Below, one piece after another: positions 34,563 through 42,926 of a stretch of 64,000 nt of DNA; position 1 is the first letter of the stretch, and each line of letters begins with the position of its first letter. The translations under genes and the position numbers were made by a program. Location: positions 1,505,383 to 1,569,382 of the forward strand of contig NZ_JAMOKG010000001.1 of assembly GCF_023656565.1 (NCBI RefSeq), in the 5' to 3' direction. The notes below the pieces were generated by a model. It saw only the letters and a list, made by a program, of their open reading frames with translations. It searched no databases and was not told the DNA's origin. The stretch comes from Flavobacterium tyrosinilyticum. GTDB taxonomy: Bacteria; Bacteroidota; Bacteroidia; Flavobacteriales; Flavobacteriaceae.

Positions 34563-35567
34563 TTAAGGTACCTCAATCTCGTTAACGATTTTGTTGATAA
34601 TGTCTACAGAAGTGATGTTTTCTGCTTCTGCTTCGTAAGTGATTCCAACTCTGTGACGTAATACATCGTGAACAACTGCACGAACGTCTTCTGGAATTAC
34701 ATAACCACGACGTTTGATAAAAGCATAACATTTAGCGGCATTAGCCAAGTTGATACTTCCACGAGGAGAAGCTCCAAAACTGATAAGCGGTTTTAAATCG
34801 GCTAATTTGTATTTTTCTGGATAACGTGTAGCGAAAATAATATCAAGAATATATTTCTCGATTTTTTCATCCATATAAACTTCACGAACAGCTTCCTGAG
34901 CACGTAAAATCTGATCTACAGAAACTACCGGATTTACTTTTTCGTAAGTTCCTTTTAAGTTTTGACGAATTACAAAACGCTCTTCATCAATTTTTGGATA
35001 ATCAATAACAGTTTTCAACATAAAACGGTCAACCTGTGCTTCAGGAAGTGCATACGTTCCTTCTTGCTCAACTGGGTTTTGTGTTGCTAATACTAAAAAC
35101 GGACGGTCTAATTTAAATGTAGTGTCACCAATAGTAACTTGTTTCTCCTGCATCGCCTCTAATAAAGCAGATTGAACCTTTGCTGGAGCACGGTTAATCT
35201 CATCGGCAAGTACGAAATTGGCAAAAATTGGTCCTTTCTTAATTGAGAACTCATTTGCTTTAATATTGTAAATCATGGTTCCGATAACATCGGCAGGTAA
35301 TAAATCTGGCGTAAACTGGATACGGCTGAAAGATCCTTGAACTGCTTGGGAAAGCGTGTTGATGGCTAAAGTTTTTGCCAGACCAGGAACTCCTTCCAAT
35401 AAAATATGCCCTTGTCCAAGTAATCCGATCAATAGACGCTCGACCATATGTTTCTGACCCACAATAACTTTGTTCATTTCCATTGTAAGAAGGTCTATAA
35501 AAGCACTTTCTCTCTCAATTTTTTCATTTATCGCTCTAATGTCTAAAGTCGTTGTATTTTCTTCCAT
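34563..35567 (-). CDS. MoxR-family AAA+ ATPase
   Basis: The 334-residue ATPase has Walker A-type LLEGVPGLAKTLAINTL (a MoxR variant of GxxGxGKT), Walker B VLADEINRAPAKVQSALLEAMQEKQV, and sensor region VLATQNPVEQEGTYALPEAQVDRFMLK. It is the first gene of the Bat operon and likely remodels the vWA/DUF58 complex. The divergent aldo/keto reductase gene starts 212 bases away; a near-consensus -7 box (TCAATTTG) lies upstream on the minus strand. Confidence 0.95.
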   Translation of the reverse strand: MEENTTTLDIRAINEKIERESAFIDLLTMEMNKVIVGQKHMVERLLIGLLGQGHILLEGVPGLAKTLAINTLSQAVQGSFSRIQFTPDLLPADVIGTMIYNIKANEFSIKKGPIFANFVLADEINRAPAKVQSALLEAMQEKQVTIGDTTFKLDRPFLVLATQNPVEQEGTYALPEAQVDRFMLKTVIDYPKIDEERFVIRQNLKGTYEKVNPVVSVDQILRAQEAVREVYMDEKIEKYILDIIFATRYPEKYKLADLKPLISFGASPRGSINLANAAKCYAFIKRRGYVIPEDVRAVVHDVLRHRVGITYEAEAENITSVDIINKIVNEIEVP

Positions 35568-35779
35568 ATAAATATTTTTAAAACCTTGATTTTAACGCCT
35601 AATTTTTGAGAGTGCAAATTGAATATTTTTTAAGAAGTAAGATGTTAAAGAATGGTTAAAACTTCGACCAAAGACCTAATTTTAAGGACTAATTGTGAAT
35701 CTATTTTTATATTTTTAAGAACTTTGATGATTATGTTTTAGTAAAGCATAATTATTACCAAAAATAACGCATAATTATT

Positions 35780-36655
35780 ATGAGCAAAACAGTCTTATCG
35801 CCTATAATTTCGGGCACTATGAATTGGGGAGTTTGGGATAAAAACCTTACAACTAAAGAAATGGAAAACATGATACAGGTGAGTATCGAAAACAAAATTA
35901 CGACTTTTGATCACGCGGATATTTACGGTTCGTATACGACCGAAGCCGATTTTGGAAAAGCCTTTCACGCAAGTAAAATTGATCGTGAAAAATTACAATT
36001 AATTACCAAGTGCGGAATTCAGATGATTGCTGAAAAACGCCCCGAAAACAAAATCAAACATTATGATTATTCTAAAGACTATATTATTAAGTCTGTAGAA
36101 ACATCTTTGAAGAATTTAAAAACAGATTATGTAGATGTTTTTTTACTTCACAGACCAAGTCCGTTAATGCAGGCTGATGAAATTGCAGAAGCGGTTGAGA
36201 AATTAAAAGGAGAAGGGAAAATTATTGATTTTGGACTTTCAAACTTTACAAGTTCACAAACTGAATTGATTCGTCAGAAAACAGAAGTAAGCTATAATCA
36301 AGTTCAGTTTTCTGCTACGCATTATGAAGCAATGACTGACGGAAGTTTAGATTATATGCAGACTAACGGAATTCGACCTTTATCATGGAATCCGCTTGGA
36401 ACGGTTTTTAGAGAAGATACAAAACAAACTCGCCGTTTGAAAAAACTGTTTTCTACTTTATTAGAGAAATATCATTTAGGTGCAGATACACTTTTATTAG
36501 CATGGATTTTAAAACATCCAGCAAGAGTTATTCCTATTGCAGGAACTGTTAATGTTGCCAGAATTCAATCTCTGTCAAAAGCAGTTGAATTAGAAATGGA
36601 TAAAGAAGATTGGTTTGCGATCTGGACAGAAAGTATGGGTGATGACGTGCCTTAA
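35780..36655 (+). CDS. Aldo/keto reductase
   Basis: The 291-residue TIM-barrel oxidoreductase shows the AKR catalytic set: FDHADIYGSY (Asp and Tyr), LITKCGIQ (Lys) and DVFLLHRPSP (His). SWNPLGTVF and PIAGTVNVARI are NADPH-binding regions. It resembles the YdhF-like group of the family. The physiological carbonyl substrate is unknown. GNAT and SDR genes follow on the same strand at short distances (19 and 97 bases). Confidence 0.92.
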   Translation: MSKTVLSPIISGTMNWGVWDKNLTTKEMENMIQVSIENKITTFDHADIYGSYTTEADFGKAFHASKIDREKLQLITKCGIQMIAEKRPENKIKHYDYSKDYIIKSVETSLKNLKTDYVDVFLLHRPSPLMQADEIAEAVEKLKGEGKIIDFGLSNFTSSQTELIRQKTEVSYNQVQFSATHYEAMTDGSLDYMQTNGIRPLSWNPLGTVFREDTKQTRRLKKLFSTLLEKYHLGADTLLLAWILKHPARVIPIAGTVNVARIQSLSKAVELEMDKEDWFAIWTESMGDDVP

Positions 36656-36674
36656 TTTTATACTATTCTGAAAA

Positions 36675-37181
36675 ATGATATACCTAGAAAAATTTGAGAG
36701 AAAAGATTACTTTGAATTAATTAATTCTGTCAAAAGTGCCAAAGATTTAATGCAATTTGGAGGACCAGAATTTACTTTTCCTTTAACAGAAGAGCAAATA
36801 GATAAAACGCTTTCTGATGAAAATAGAATTGCTTTTAGAGTTGCAAATATTTCTAATGGCAATACTATTGGACATTGTGAGATTTATTTTTATAATGGTT
36901 TTGCAAAATTAGGTCGAATCTTGATTATGGATCAAAATCAAAGAGGAAAAGGAATTGGTGAGCAGATGGTGACTTTATTGTTGCAATATATTTTTGAAAA
37001 CAGAAAAGAAAGAAACGTAGAATTAAATGTTTTTGATTTTAATATTGGAGCTCAAAAATGTTATGAAAAAGTTGGGTTTATTTTAAATCCCAATAAAAAA
37101 TATTTAAGGGAAGTAGATGGAGAAACTTGGACAGCGCTCAATATGGTATTGAATTTAGAAGAATGGAAAAATAAGAATTAA
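36675..37181 (+). CDS. GNAT-family N-acetyltransferase
   Basis: The 168-residue protein has the acetyl-CoA-binding motif MDQNQRGKGIGEQMVTLLL (Q/RxxGxG/A) and the C-terminal VELNVFDFNIGAQKCYEKVGF typical of RimI-like GNATs. The acceptor is not predictable. It follows the aldo/keto reductase by 19 bases, suggesting co-transcription; the downstream spacer contains a palindromic repeat relative. Confidence 0.88.
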   Translation: MIYLEKFERKDYFELINSVKSAKDLMQFGGPEFTFPLTEEQIDKTLSDENRIAFRVANISNGNTIGHCEIYFYNGFAKLGRILIMDQNQRGKGIGEQMVTLLLQYIFENRKERNVELNVFDFNIGAQKCYEKVGFILNPNKKYLREVDGETWTALNMVLNLEEWKNKN

Positions 37182-37189
37182 AATATTTT

Positions 37190-37251
37190 ACCATAGATTA
37201 AAAGATTTCTAGGATTTCAAAAAAAATCATTTTAATCCTTAAATCTGTGGC
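37190..37251. repeat. Single degenerate copy of the CCACAGATTA hairpin
   Basis: Left arm ACCATAGATTAAAAGAT and right arm AATCCTTAAATCTGTGGCA form an imperfect hairpin with the same ends as the 160-bp array unit at 23561. Confidence 0.65.
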
Positions 37252-37278
37252 AAAAAAATCTTTTTTAAAGAAAAAACA

Positions 37279-38034
37279 ATGAAAAAAACAGTTTTAATTA
37301 CTGGTGCTACAAGCGGAATTGGAAAAGCAACCGCTCAGATTCTGGCAAAAAACAATTATAAAGTTATCCTTTGCGGAAGGCGTAAAGACCGTTTAGAAGA
37401 ACTCGAGAAAGAGCTTTCGGCTTTTACAGAAGTACATTCTTTAGAATTTGATGTTCGTAATAAAGAGGAAGTTTTAGAAAAAATAGGTGCTTTGCCAAAC
37501 GATTTTTCTGCGATTGACGTTTTAATTAATAATGCAGGAAATGCCCATGGTTTAGATCCGATTCAAAATGGAAATTTAGACGATTGGGATGCCATGATTG
37601 ATATTAATGTGAAAGGTCTTTTGTATGTTTCAAAAGCGATAATTCCACAAATGGTCGAAAGACAATCGGGGCATATTATTAATATTGGATCAACAGCAGC
37701 AAAAGAGGTTTACCCAAATGGGAATGTATACTGTGGTTCTAAACATGCGGTTGATGCTATTACTGCAGGAATGCGAATAGATTTAAATCCGTTCGGAATT
37801 AGAGTTGGAGGAATTCATCCAGGAATGGTCGCAACAGAATTTAGCGAAGTTCGTTTTAAAGGCGATGCCGAAAGAGCTGCAAATGTTTACAAAGGATTTG
37901 ATCCGTTACAAGCTGAAGATATTGCAGATATTATTCATTTCGTGGTTTCAAGACCTTATCATGTAAATATTGCAGATTTGGTTGTCATGAGCACGGCACA
38001 GGCGTCTTCTACAATTGTGAAGAAAAATATTTAA
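37279..38034 (+). CDS. Short-chain dehydrogenase/reductase (YdfG-like)
   Basis: The 251-residue oxidoreductase has the Rossmann motif TGATSGIGKATA, the NNAG motif (LINNAGNAHG), catalytic Ser in INIGSTAA and YCGSKHA (YxxxK). Related enzymes reduce 3-hydroxy acids such as serine derivatives or malonic semialdehyde, but the substrate is inferred only by similarity in pattern. A run of A residues precedes its ATG. It ends before a spacer containing a 14-bp inverted repeat. Confidence 0.92.
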   Translation: MKKTVLITGATSGIGKATAQILAKNNYKVILCGRRKDRLEELEKELSAFTEVHSLEFDVRNKEEVLEKIGALPNDFSAIDVLINNAGNAHGLDPIQNGNLDDWDAMIDINVKGLLYVSKAIIPQMVERQSGHIINIGSTAAKEVYPNGNVYCGSKHAVDAITAGMRIDLNPFGIRVGGIHPGMVATEFSEVRFKGDAERAANVYKGFDPLQAEDIADIIHFVVSRPYHVNIADLVVMSTAQASSTIVKKNI

Positions 38035-38044
38035 AAAATAGATG

Positions 38045-38115
38045 TTAGACTTCTTAGAAAGTTAGATCTTTAGATTATCTTAGGAATCTGAAAATCATAA
38101 ATCTAAGAAGTCTAA
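38045..38115. repeat. 14-bp inverted repeat before the AlbA_2-type gene
   Basis: TTAGACTTCTTAGA (38045-38058) is the exact complement of 38102-38115. Additional AATCTAA and TCTAAA words fill the loop and right flank. Confidence 0.7.
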
Positions 38116-38146
38116 AAATCTAAGTCAGTCTAATAATCTAAAAAGA

Positions 38147-39292
38147 ATGATTAATAAACGCCTTTTAATTAAAAATCTCCTCGCTCATAATGACGAAAGT
38201 AGTTTTTATGATAAGAAAAGGCAGTTGAATCTTCATTCGCGCGAAGGGAAGGGCAAGTTTCTAAAACACATTTGTGCGTTATCCAATTCCAACCCAAACA
38301 ATAATTCTTATATCGTTGTTGGAGTAGAAGATCAAGATAATGAGATTGTAGGCGATGATTTCTTCGATGATAGCCGAATTCAGAATCTGGTCAATGCATT
38401 TTTAGAAAATCCTCCAAAAATTCAATACGAAAACGTCCCTTTTCCCAATCTTCCAAAAGACAAAGTAATCGGTCTGGTTACCATAAAACCTAAAAGTAAA
38501 ATCTCGTACTTTAAAAAAGGAATCCATACTATTCTAGCCAATAGCGTTTTTGTGAGACGTGGCAGTAATTCTATTCCACTAGAAGAACATGAGATAATCG
38601 AAAAGAGCAATCAAAATACCGAAACGGTTATCGGAATAGAAAATAGCTCTCGAAACAGTATTCAATATACTTTAGACGGCGTTATCGATTTTATGAATTT
38701 CAGACATAAAGATATGTCGCCAAAATACCGTGTTTTTAAAGAATTATTTGTGATTTGTTGGGCTGGAGTTCCGAAAAAATTACGCGATAAAACGTATTTG
38801 TCTCGTGTTGATATCGAATTAATAAACGAACAAATTAAACTTTTTTATTCGGCACAAGATGTTGTTACAATACATTATAATGATGATACTTTTACCATTA
38901 CAGAATATGTTCCGCTGGGATTGAATGACAAAACGAGTTATTATCCGTTAGAAGAACAAACGATTCATTTCTTTGATAACGGTTATTATAAAATTGACCG
39001 TCAAATGCTTTTTCAGCCGCCAGAGTTTAATCGAAAAATGCTGTACCATATTTATAATGCAAATATGGCTTTATTAGCGAAACTTCAAAAAGAAATCAAT
39101 TTGTCTGAGCGAGAAATGAAAGATTTAGAAAATCTGCCTTCTACTTTCATGATTTGCTATTTGAACGGTTTTGAGGATGCCCGACAAAAATTAATAGATG
39201 CAAAATTGCTTTTGAAACCGTATAAGAATGTGTACTCTTCTTTTAAAGAAGCTTTGAGGGTTTTAAGAAAAATGAAATATGATGTTCAATAA
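38147..39292 (+). CDS. Schlafen AlbA_2-type putative DNA/RNA-binding protein
   Basis: The 381-residue protein begins with an AlbA_2-like domain: SSFYDKKRQLNLHSREGKGKFLKHICALSNSNPNNNSYIVVGVEDQDNEIVG, with IGLVTIKPKSKISYFKKGIHTILANSVFVRRGSNSIPL. Such domains occur in Schlafen-like and ATP-binding regulators and sometimes in phage-defence genes. The C-terminal 200 residues have no family I can name and no Walker A motif. It stands alone between two repeat-bearing spacers. A regulatory or RNA-directed role is a guess. Confidence 0.72.
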   Translation: MINKRLLIKNLLAHNDESSFYDKKRQLNLHSREGKGKFLKHICALSNSNPNNNSYIVVGVEDQDNEIVGDDFFDDSRIQNLVNAFLENPPKIQYENVPFPNLPKDKVIGLVTIKPKSKISYFKKGIHTILANSVFVRRGSNSIPLEEHEIIEKSNQNTETVIGIENSSRNSIQYTLDGVIDFMNFRHKDMSPKYRVFKELFVICWAGVPKKLRDKTYLSRVDIELINEQIKLFYSAQDVVTIHYNDDTFTITEYVPLGLNDKTSYYPLEEQTIHFFDNGYYKIDRQMLFQPPEFNRKMLYHIYNANMALLAKLQKEINLSEREMKDLENLPSTFMICYLNGFEDARQKLIDAKLLLKPYKNVYSSFKEALRVLRKMKYDVQ

Positions 39293-39336
39293 AAAGGTGC
39301 AGAGGTTCAGAGAAACAAAGTGACAAAGGTTTTTCT

Positions 39337-39609
39337 GTAGAGACGCATAGTAATGCATTTAACATTGTGGATTTTTTTATTGACAAAGTTTTTCTGTAGA
39401 GACGCACCGCAGTGCGTCTACGTCCAGCATATCGACAAAGATTGTTTTAAAACATTGTGTTAGACGCACTGCTGTGCGTCTCTACGATATATAGGAGCCA
39501 AATAAAATGTCTCAATTTCTTTCTGAATTGCTGATTTACGAGAGTTTTAAGATTTTTTCTGTAGAGACGCACCGCAGTGCGTCTACGTCCAGCATATCGA
39601 CAAAGATTG
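39337..39609. repeat. Cluster of four GTAGAGACGCA palindromes with 57-bp direct repeats
   Basis: Copies lie at 39337-39360 (degenerate), 39396-39420, 39461-39485 (opposite orientation) and 39560-39584. The segments 39389-39445 and 39553-39609 are identical over 57 bases, 164 bases apart. Each core is AGACGCAC-CGCA-GTGCGTCT-like. The same core followed by CTAACACAATGTT occurs in the array at 23819-23850. I see no gene in the 39293-39647 gap. Confidence 0.88.
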
Positions 39610-39647
39610 TGTTAGATAAGGGATAAAAACATCTTGATTTTATTTTT

Positions 39648-40391
39648 CTATTGAAAATTCAAATATTTCTTTATTTCTTCATAAGGAAATATAAGCTCTT
39701 TTGGGCCGTCTGCATAGGATGCCGCTTCGTATGAGTTGTAATATAAAAGCAAACCTTCGGAGGTGTAAAAAATGTTTTGAGGCAATTGAAATTTGTCATT
39801 CTCAAACATTAAACCTGTAGCGTTGATATTGGCTTTTTCTGGGATTTTATATTTTGATCTGAATGTTTTTTCAGCGAAAGTTTTAAACTCGTTTTCGTTT
39901 TTAAATAACTGATTATTGAAAATGGTTTTTCCTGTTTTTTTATCGAATAATAAAGAGCGATAACCTTGATAACCGTGAGCGCCGCCAGTAAAAGTATAAT
40001 GGTCAATTTTAAGATTTAAAATTTGGTCAGATTCAAATTCGACATTTCCAATGATTTTTGCTTCCCAGCCAAAAGTATCATTCGGAAATTTTTGATGCAT
40101 TTCTTGATAGGAAGCAATAAAAGATTTCGCCAATGCTTTGTAGCCATCAACTTTTACCGAATCGTCTTCAAAAAACACAATCTCTTTAATGACGGCAAAT
40201 ACTTTCTTATTAATGCTGTCTGAGGTTGCTTTAACATTTTTAGCAATTGGAACTTCTATGGTGATTTTTGGGCAATCATTTTTGCATGGGACAGTAGATT
40301 TCTCTTCAAACGTTTCATTCTCAAATGAAAGCTCTTTTTTGCAACTTGTAAAAATCAAACACAAAAAGAGTATAAATAATGAATTTTTCAT
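39648..40391 (-). CDS. DUF3298/DUF4163 lipoprotein (RsiV-like fold)
   Basis: The 247-residue protein has a lipoprotein signal (MKNSLFILFLCLIFTSC, Cys17). The DUF4163-like part precedes the DUF3298 motif DHYTFTGGAHGYQGYRSLLFDKKTGKTI, and a C-terminal YNSYEAASYADGPKELIFPYEEIKKYL matches the usual end of the family. Relatives include lysozyme-binding anti-sigma RsiV, but there is no sigma-factor gene here. It has its own -7 box and faces metB divergently. Confidence 0.85.
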   Translation of the reverse strand: MKNSLFILFLCLIFTSCKKELSFENETFEEKSTVPCKNDCPKITIEVPIAKNVKATSDSINKKVFAVIKEIVFFEDDSVKVDGYKALAKSFIASYQEMHQKFPNDTFGWEAKIIGNVEFESDQILNLKIDHYTFTGGAHGYQGYRSLLFDKKTGKTIFNNQLFKNENEFKTFAEKTFRSKYKIPEKANINATGLMFENDKFQLPQNIFYTSEGLLLYYNSYEAASYADGPKELIFPYEEIKKYLNFQ

Positions 40392-40413
40392 ATCAAAAAG
40401 TGTTAATTATCTA

Positions 40414-40421
40414 CAAAGGTA
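40414..40421 (-). promoter_or_regulatory. -7 box of the DUF3298 lipoprotein gene
   Basis: The minus strand reads TACCTTTG, matching TANNTTTG, 22 bases before the ATG. No -33 TTG at normal spacing. Confidence 0.5.
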
Positions 40422-40454
40422 AGAAGTTGTGTCGCGATAAAATAAATTAAGCGG

Positions 40455-40462
40455 TAAATTTG
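40455..40462 (+). promoter_or_regulatory. -7 box of the cystathionine gamma-synthase gene
   Basis: TAAATTTG matches TANNTTTG 33 bases before the ATG; a TTG lies 25 bases upstream (40427-40429), slightly beyond normal spacing. Confidence 0.5.
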
Positions 40463-40495
40463 TAAAAGAATTAAGGATTTAAAATTTATAACTAT

Positions 40496-41638
40496 ATGAA
40501 ATTCAATACAAAAGTTATTCACGGAGGACAGCATCATGATCCAAGTACAGGCGCTGTTATGCCGCCAGTGTATCAAACTTCAACATTTGTACAAACAAGT
40601 CCAGGGAAACCTTTGGCAGATTACGAATATAGTAGAGCTTCAAACCCGACACGTACGGCTTTAGAAGACGCTTTGGCTAGTATTGAAAACGGAACTCGAG
40701 GATTAGCATTTTCGTCTGGTCTTGCTGCGACTGACTGTGTTTTAAGATCTTTTAAAGCTGGAGACGAAATCATTGCGATGGATGATTTGTATGGCGGAAC
40801 TTACAGAATGTTCTCTCGTGTGTATAAAGATTCCGGTATTAAATTTCATTTTGTTGATATGACGAATATCGAAAAACTGAAAAGTTTAATTAACGAAAAT
40901 ACGAAGTTAATTTGGGTAGAAACACCAACCAATCCGTTGATGAAATTGGCAGATATTCAGGAAATTGCAAAAATAACTCAAGAGAAAAAAATTCTTCTTG
41001 CGGTTGATAATACTTTTGCAACGCCTTATTTACAAAAACCTCTTGATTTAGGAGCAGACATTGTAATGCACTCTGCTACGAAATATTTAGGAGGTCATTC
41101 TGATGTTATTGCTGGAGCATTAATTGTAAAAGACGCAGCCCTTGGAGAACAATTGCATTTTCAGCAATTTGCAACAGGAGCGACTCTTGGGCCAATGGAT
41201 AGTTTTTTGGTTTTAAGAGGAATCAAAACGTTAGCTTTAAGAGTTCAGAGACATTGTGAAAATGGAGAAAAAGTAGTTGAATATTTGAACAACCATCCTA
41301 AAATTAAAACGGTTTATTATCCAGGTTTAAAAAATCATCCGTTTCACGAAATTGCTAAGAAGCAAATGAAAGCTTTTGGAGGAATGGTTTCTTTTGATTT
41401 TAAATCAGGAAAGAAAGAAGATTCTATCGCATTTTTAGAAAAACTGAAAGTGTTTACTTTGGCAGAATCTCTTGGTGGAGTTGAATCATTGGCTAATCAT
41501 CCAGCTTTAATGACGCACGCTTCTATTCCTGCAGATAAAAGAGCAGAAGTTGGTATTACTGATGATCTTGTTAGATTGAGTGTTGGTATCGAAGATGCAG
41601 AAGATTTAATTGCCGATTTAGAGCAAGCTTTAGCTTAA
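40496..41638 (+). CDS. metB: Trans-sulfuration PLP enzyme (cystathionine gamma-synthase type)
   Basis: The 380-residue enzyme belongs to the Cys/Met metabolism PLP family. MPPVYQTSTFVQ and YEYSRASNPTRTALE are the N-terminal signatures, VETPTNPLMKLADI and AVDNTFATPYLQKPLDLGADIVMHSATKYLGGHSDVIAG carry the Asp and the PLP-binding Lys, and SLGGVESLANHPALMTHASIP is the C-terminal signature. It could be cystathionine gamma-synthase or gamma-lyase; sequence alone does not settle which. It is monocistronic with two palindromes after the stop. Confidence 0.88.
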   Translation: MKFNTKVIHGGQHHDPSTGAVMPPVYQTSTFVQTSPGKPLADYEYSRASNPTRTALEDALASIENGTRGLAFSSGLAATDCVLRSFKAGDEIIAMDDLYGGTYRMFSRVYKDSGIKFHFVDMTNIEKLKSLINENTKLIWVETPTNPLMKLADIQEIAKITQEKKILLAVDNTFATPYLQKPLDLGADIVMHSATKYLGGHSDVIAGALIVKDAALGEQLHFQQFATGATLGPMDSFLVLRGIKTLALRVQRHCENGEKVVEYLNNHPKIKTVYYPGLKNHPFHEIAKKQMKAFGGMVSFDFKSGKKEDSIAFLEKLKVFTLAESLGGVESLANHPALMTHASIPADKRAEVGITDDLVRLSVGIEDAEDLIADLEQALA

Positions 41639-41656
41639 TATAAATTCCAATGAGAA

Positions 41657-41783
41657 AATCCCAAATTCCAATTTTTTTCAGAGTTTGGGATTTCTTATTT
41701 TAAAATTTCTTAGAATAGAAGACGCTAAAATGTCTAATGAAAAATCCCAAATTCCAATGAATAGTTTTGGAATTTGGGATTTT
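41657..41783. terminator. Two TTCCAAATTCC-type palindromes between metB and the outer-membrane gene
   Basis: The first stem is AAATCCCAAA/TTTGGGATTT (41657-41665, 41684-41693). The second is a perfect 17-bp arm pair, AAAATCCCAAATTCCAA at 41741-41757 with 41767-41783, followed by T-rich sequence. They separate two convergent genes and probably act as terminators in both directions. Confidence 0.75.
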
Positions 41784-41807
41784 TTATATTTTGAGATTTA
41801 AACTTTT

Positions 41808-42599
41808 TTAGAATTCTAAATAGTAGATGTATCCAAAGTTAAACCAAACCTGCCAATCGTTAGATTTGTTTTCTTTATAAATATCTTTATTTGGGTTTAA
41901 TCCGTCAATCCAGTCTGAGCTGTACATATGAAAACGAGTTTCAAACATTAAATCACTCATTTCAGTTAGTTTATAATGTACACCTACTGCTGCTGTTGCC
42001 GCTAAAGCTACACCAGTTTCTGTAGAAAAACCATGTGCACGTCCATCAGATGGAGTTAAGTATTTTCCTGGTGTATTAGCAGGAAGTGTAATGTCTCCTA
42101 AATGTGATCCAACTTTTGCTGAATAGTAGCTCACCTGAAACCCTACAGCTCCATACGGACTGAAGCTACCAACTGTGTTTTCGAAATCGTGGATTTTCAT
42201 AAAAGGAGAAAATTCCATCTGTGCTCCCAAGCTTACTATACTAGAACTTGCATGCATGTTTCTTAATTGTGTTGCAAATACTCCGTTAGGTTTGTATTCA
42301 ACCCATTGGCCGTGGTGTTTTAAAGTGGTTCTGCTATAAGACAGATCAGATCTTACTTTAAAATGTTCTGTGAAAAAATTTTCTCTATTGTTATTGGCAG
42401 AAAAGTTTATAAAGTGCATGATTCCAATGCCAAAACCAGTGTTTCCGACATTATTATCAAAGTTGTTTCTTTCTCCAAAATCGGACTGTAAAGTTACTGG
42501 TCCTGCGTAGATTCCGATCTCTTGGGCTATTCCTTGCGCTGATACAGCAGTTGAGATGCCCAATAAGGCAAATAATGTGATAAATAGGTGCTTAGGCAT
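41808..42599 (-). CDS. THC0290_0291-type outer-membrane protein
   Basis: The 263-residue protein has a signal peptide (MPKHLFITLFALLGISTAVSAQ) and alternating beta-strand sequence ending in an aromatic, YIYYLEF, as in outer-membrane barrels. IGIYAGPVTLQSDFGERNNFDNNVGNTGFGIGIMHFINF resembles the flavobacterial THC0290_0291 family as I recall it. Function unknown. The frame extends to 42641; the Met at 42599 gives a clean signal peptide. It is divergent from gdhA with 327 bases between start codons. Confidence 0.75.
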   Translation of the reverse strand: MPKHLFITLFALLGISTAVSAQGIAQEIGIYAGPVTLQSDFGERNNFDNNVGNTGFGIGIMHFINFSANNNRENFFTEHFKVRSDLSYSRTTLKHHGQWVEYKPNGVFATQLRNMHASSSIVSLGAQMEFSPFMKIHDFENTVGSFSPYGAVGFQVSYYSAKVGSHLGDITLPANTPGKYLTPSDGRAHGFSTETGVALAATAAVGVHYKLTEMSDLMFETRFHMYSSDWIDGLNPNKDIYKENKSNDWQVWFNFGYIYYLEF

Positions 42600-42825
42600 T
42601 TTTTTGGGGCTTACAAATCTCGGCAAATATATAAAAAACATAATCGATTCAAAATATTAAATTGACGTATTGAAAAATAACTAGCAAAATACTTAATTTA
42701 CTAACTTTTAAAAGGTGTTTTGCATGTAAACACCTACATGTAAAATGCGTTTTTTTCTATTGTTTGAAAAAAACACAAATCGCTTCAAAAAAGTGAAAAA
42801 TGTAACATCGAATCATTATTTGATA

Positions 42826-42833
42826 TATCTTTG
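42826..42833 (+). promoter_or_regulatory. -7 box of the glutamate dehydrogenase gene
   Basis: TATCTTTG matches TANNTTTG 93 bases upstream of the ATG, implying an approximately 85-base leader. No -33 TTG at normal spacing. Confidence 0.45.
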
Positions 42834-42926
42834 TCCGTTAAAACGAAAACGTTTTCTTAAACGTAGTTTCTTATTTTTTATAAGAGTAAAAATTAAATCT
42901 AAATTATCTGAAAATTTATTTTAAAG

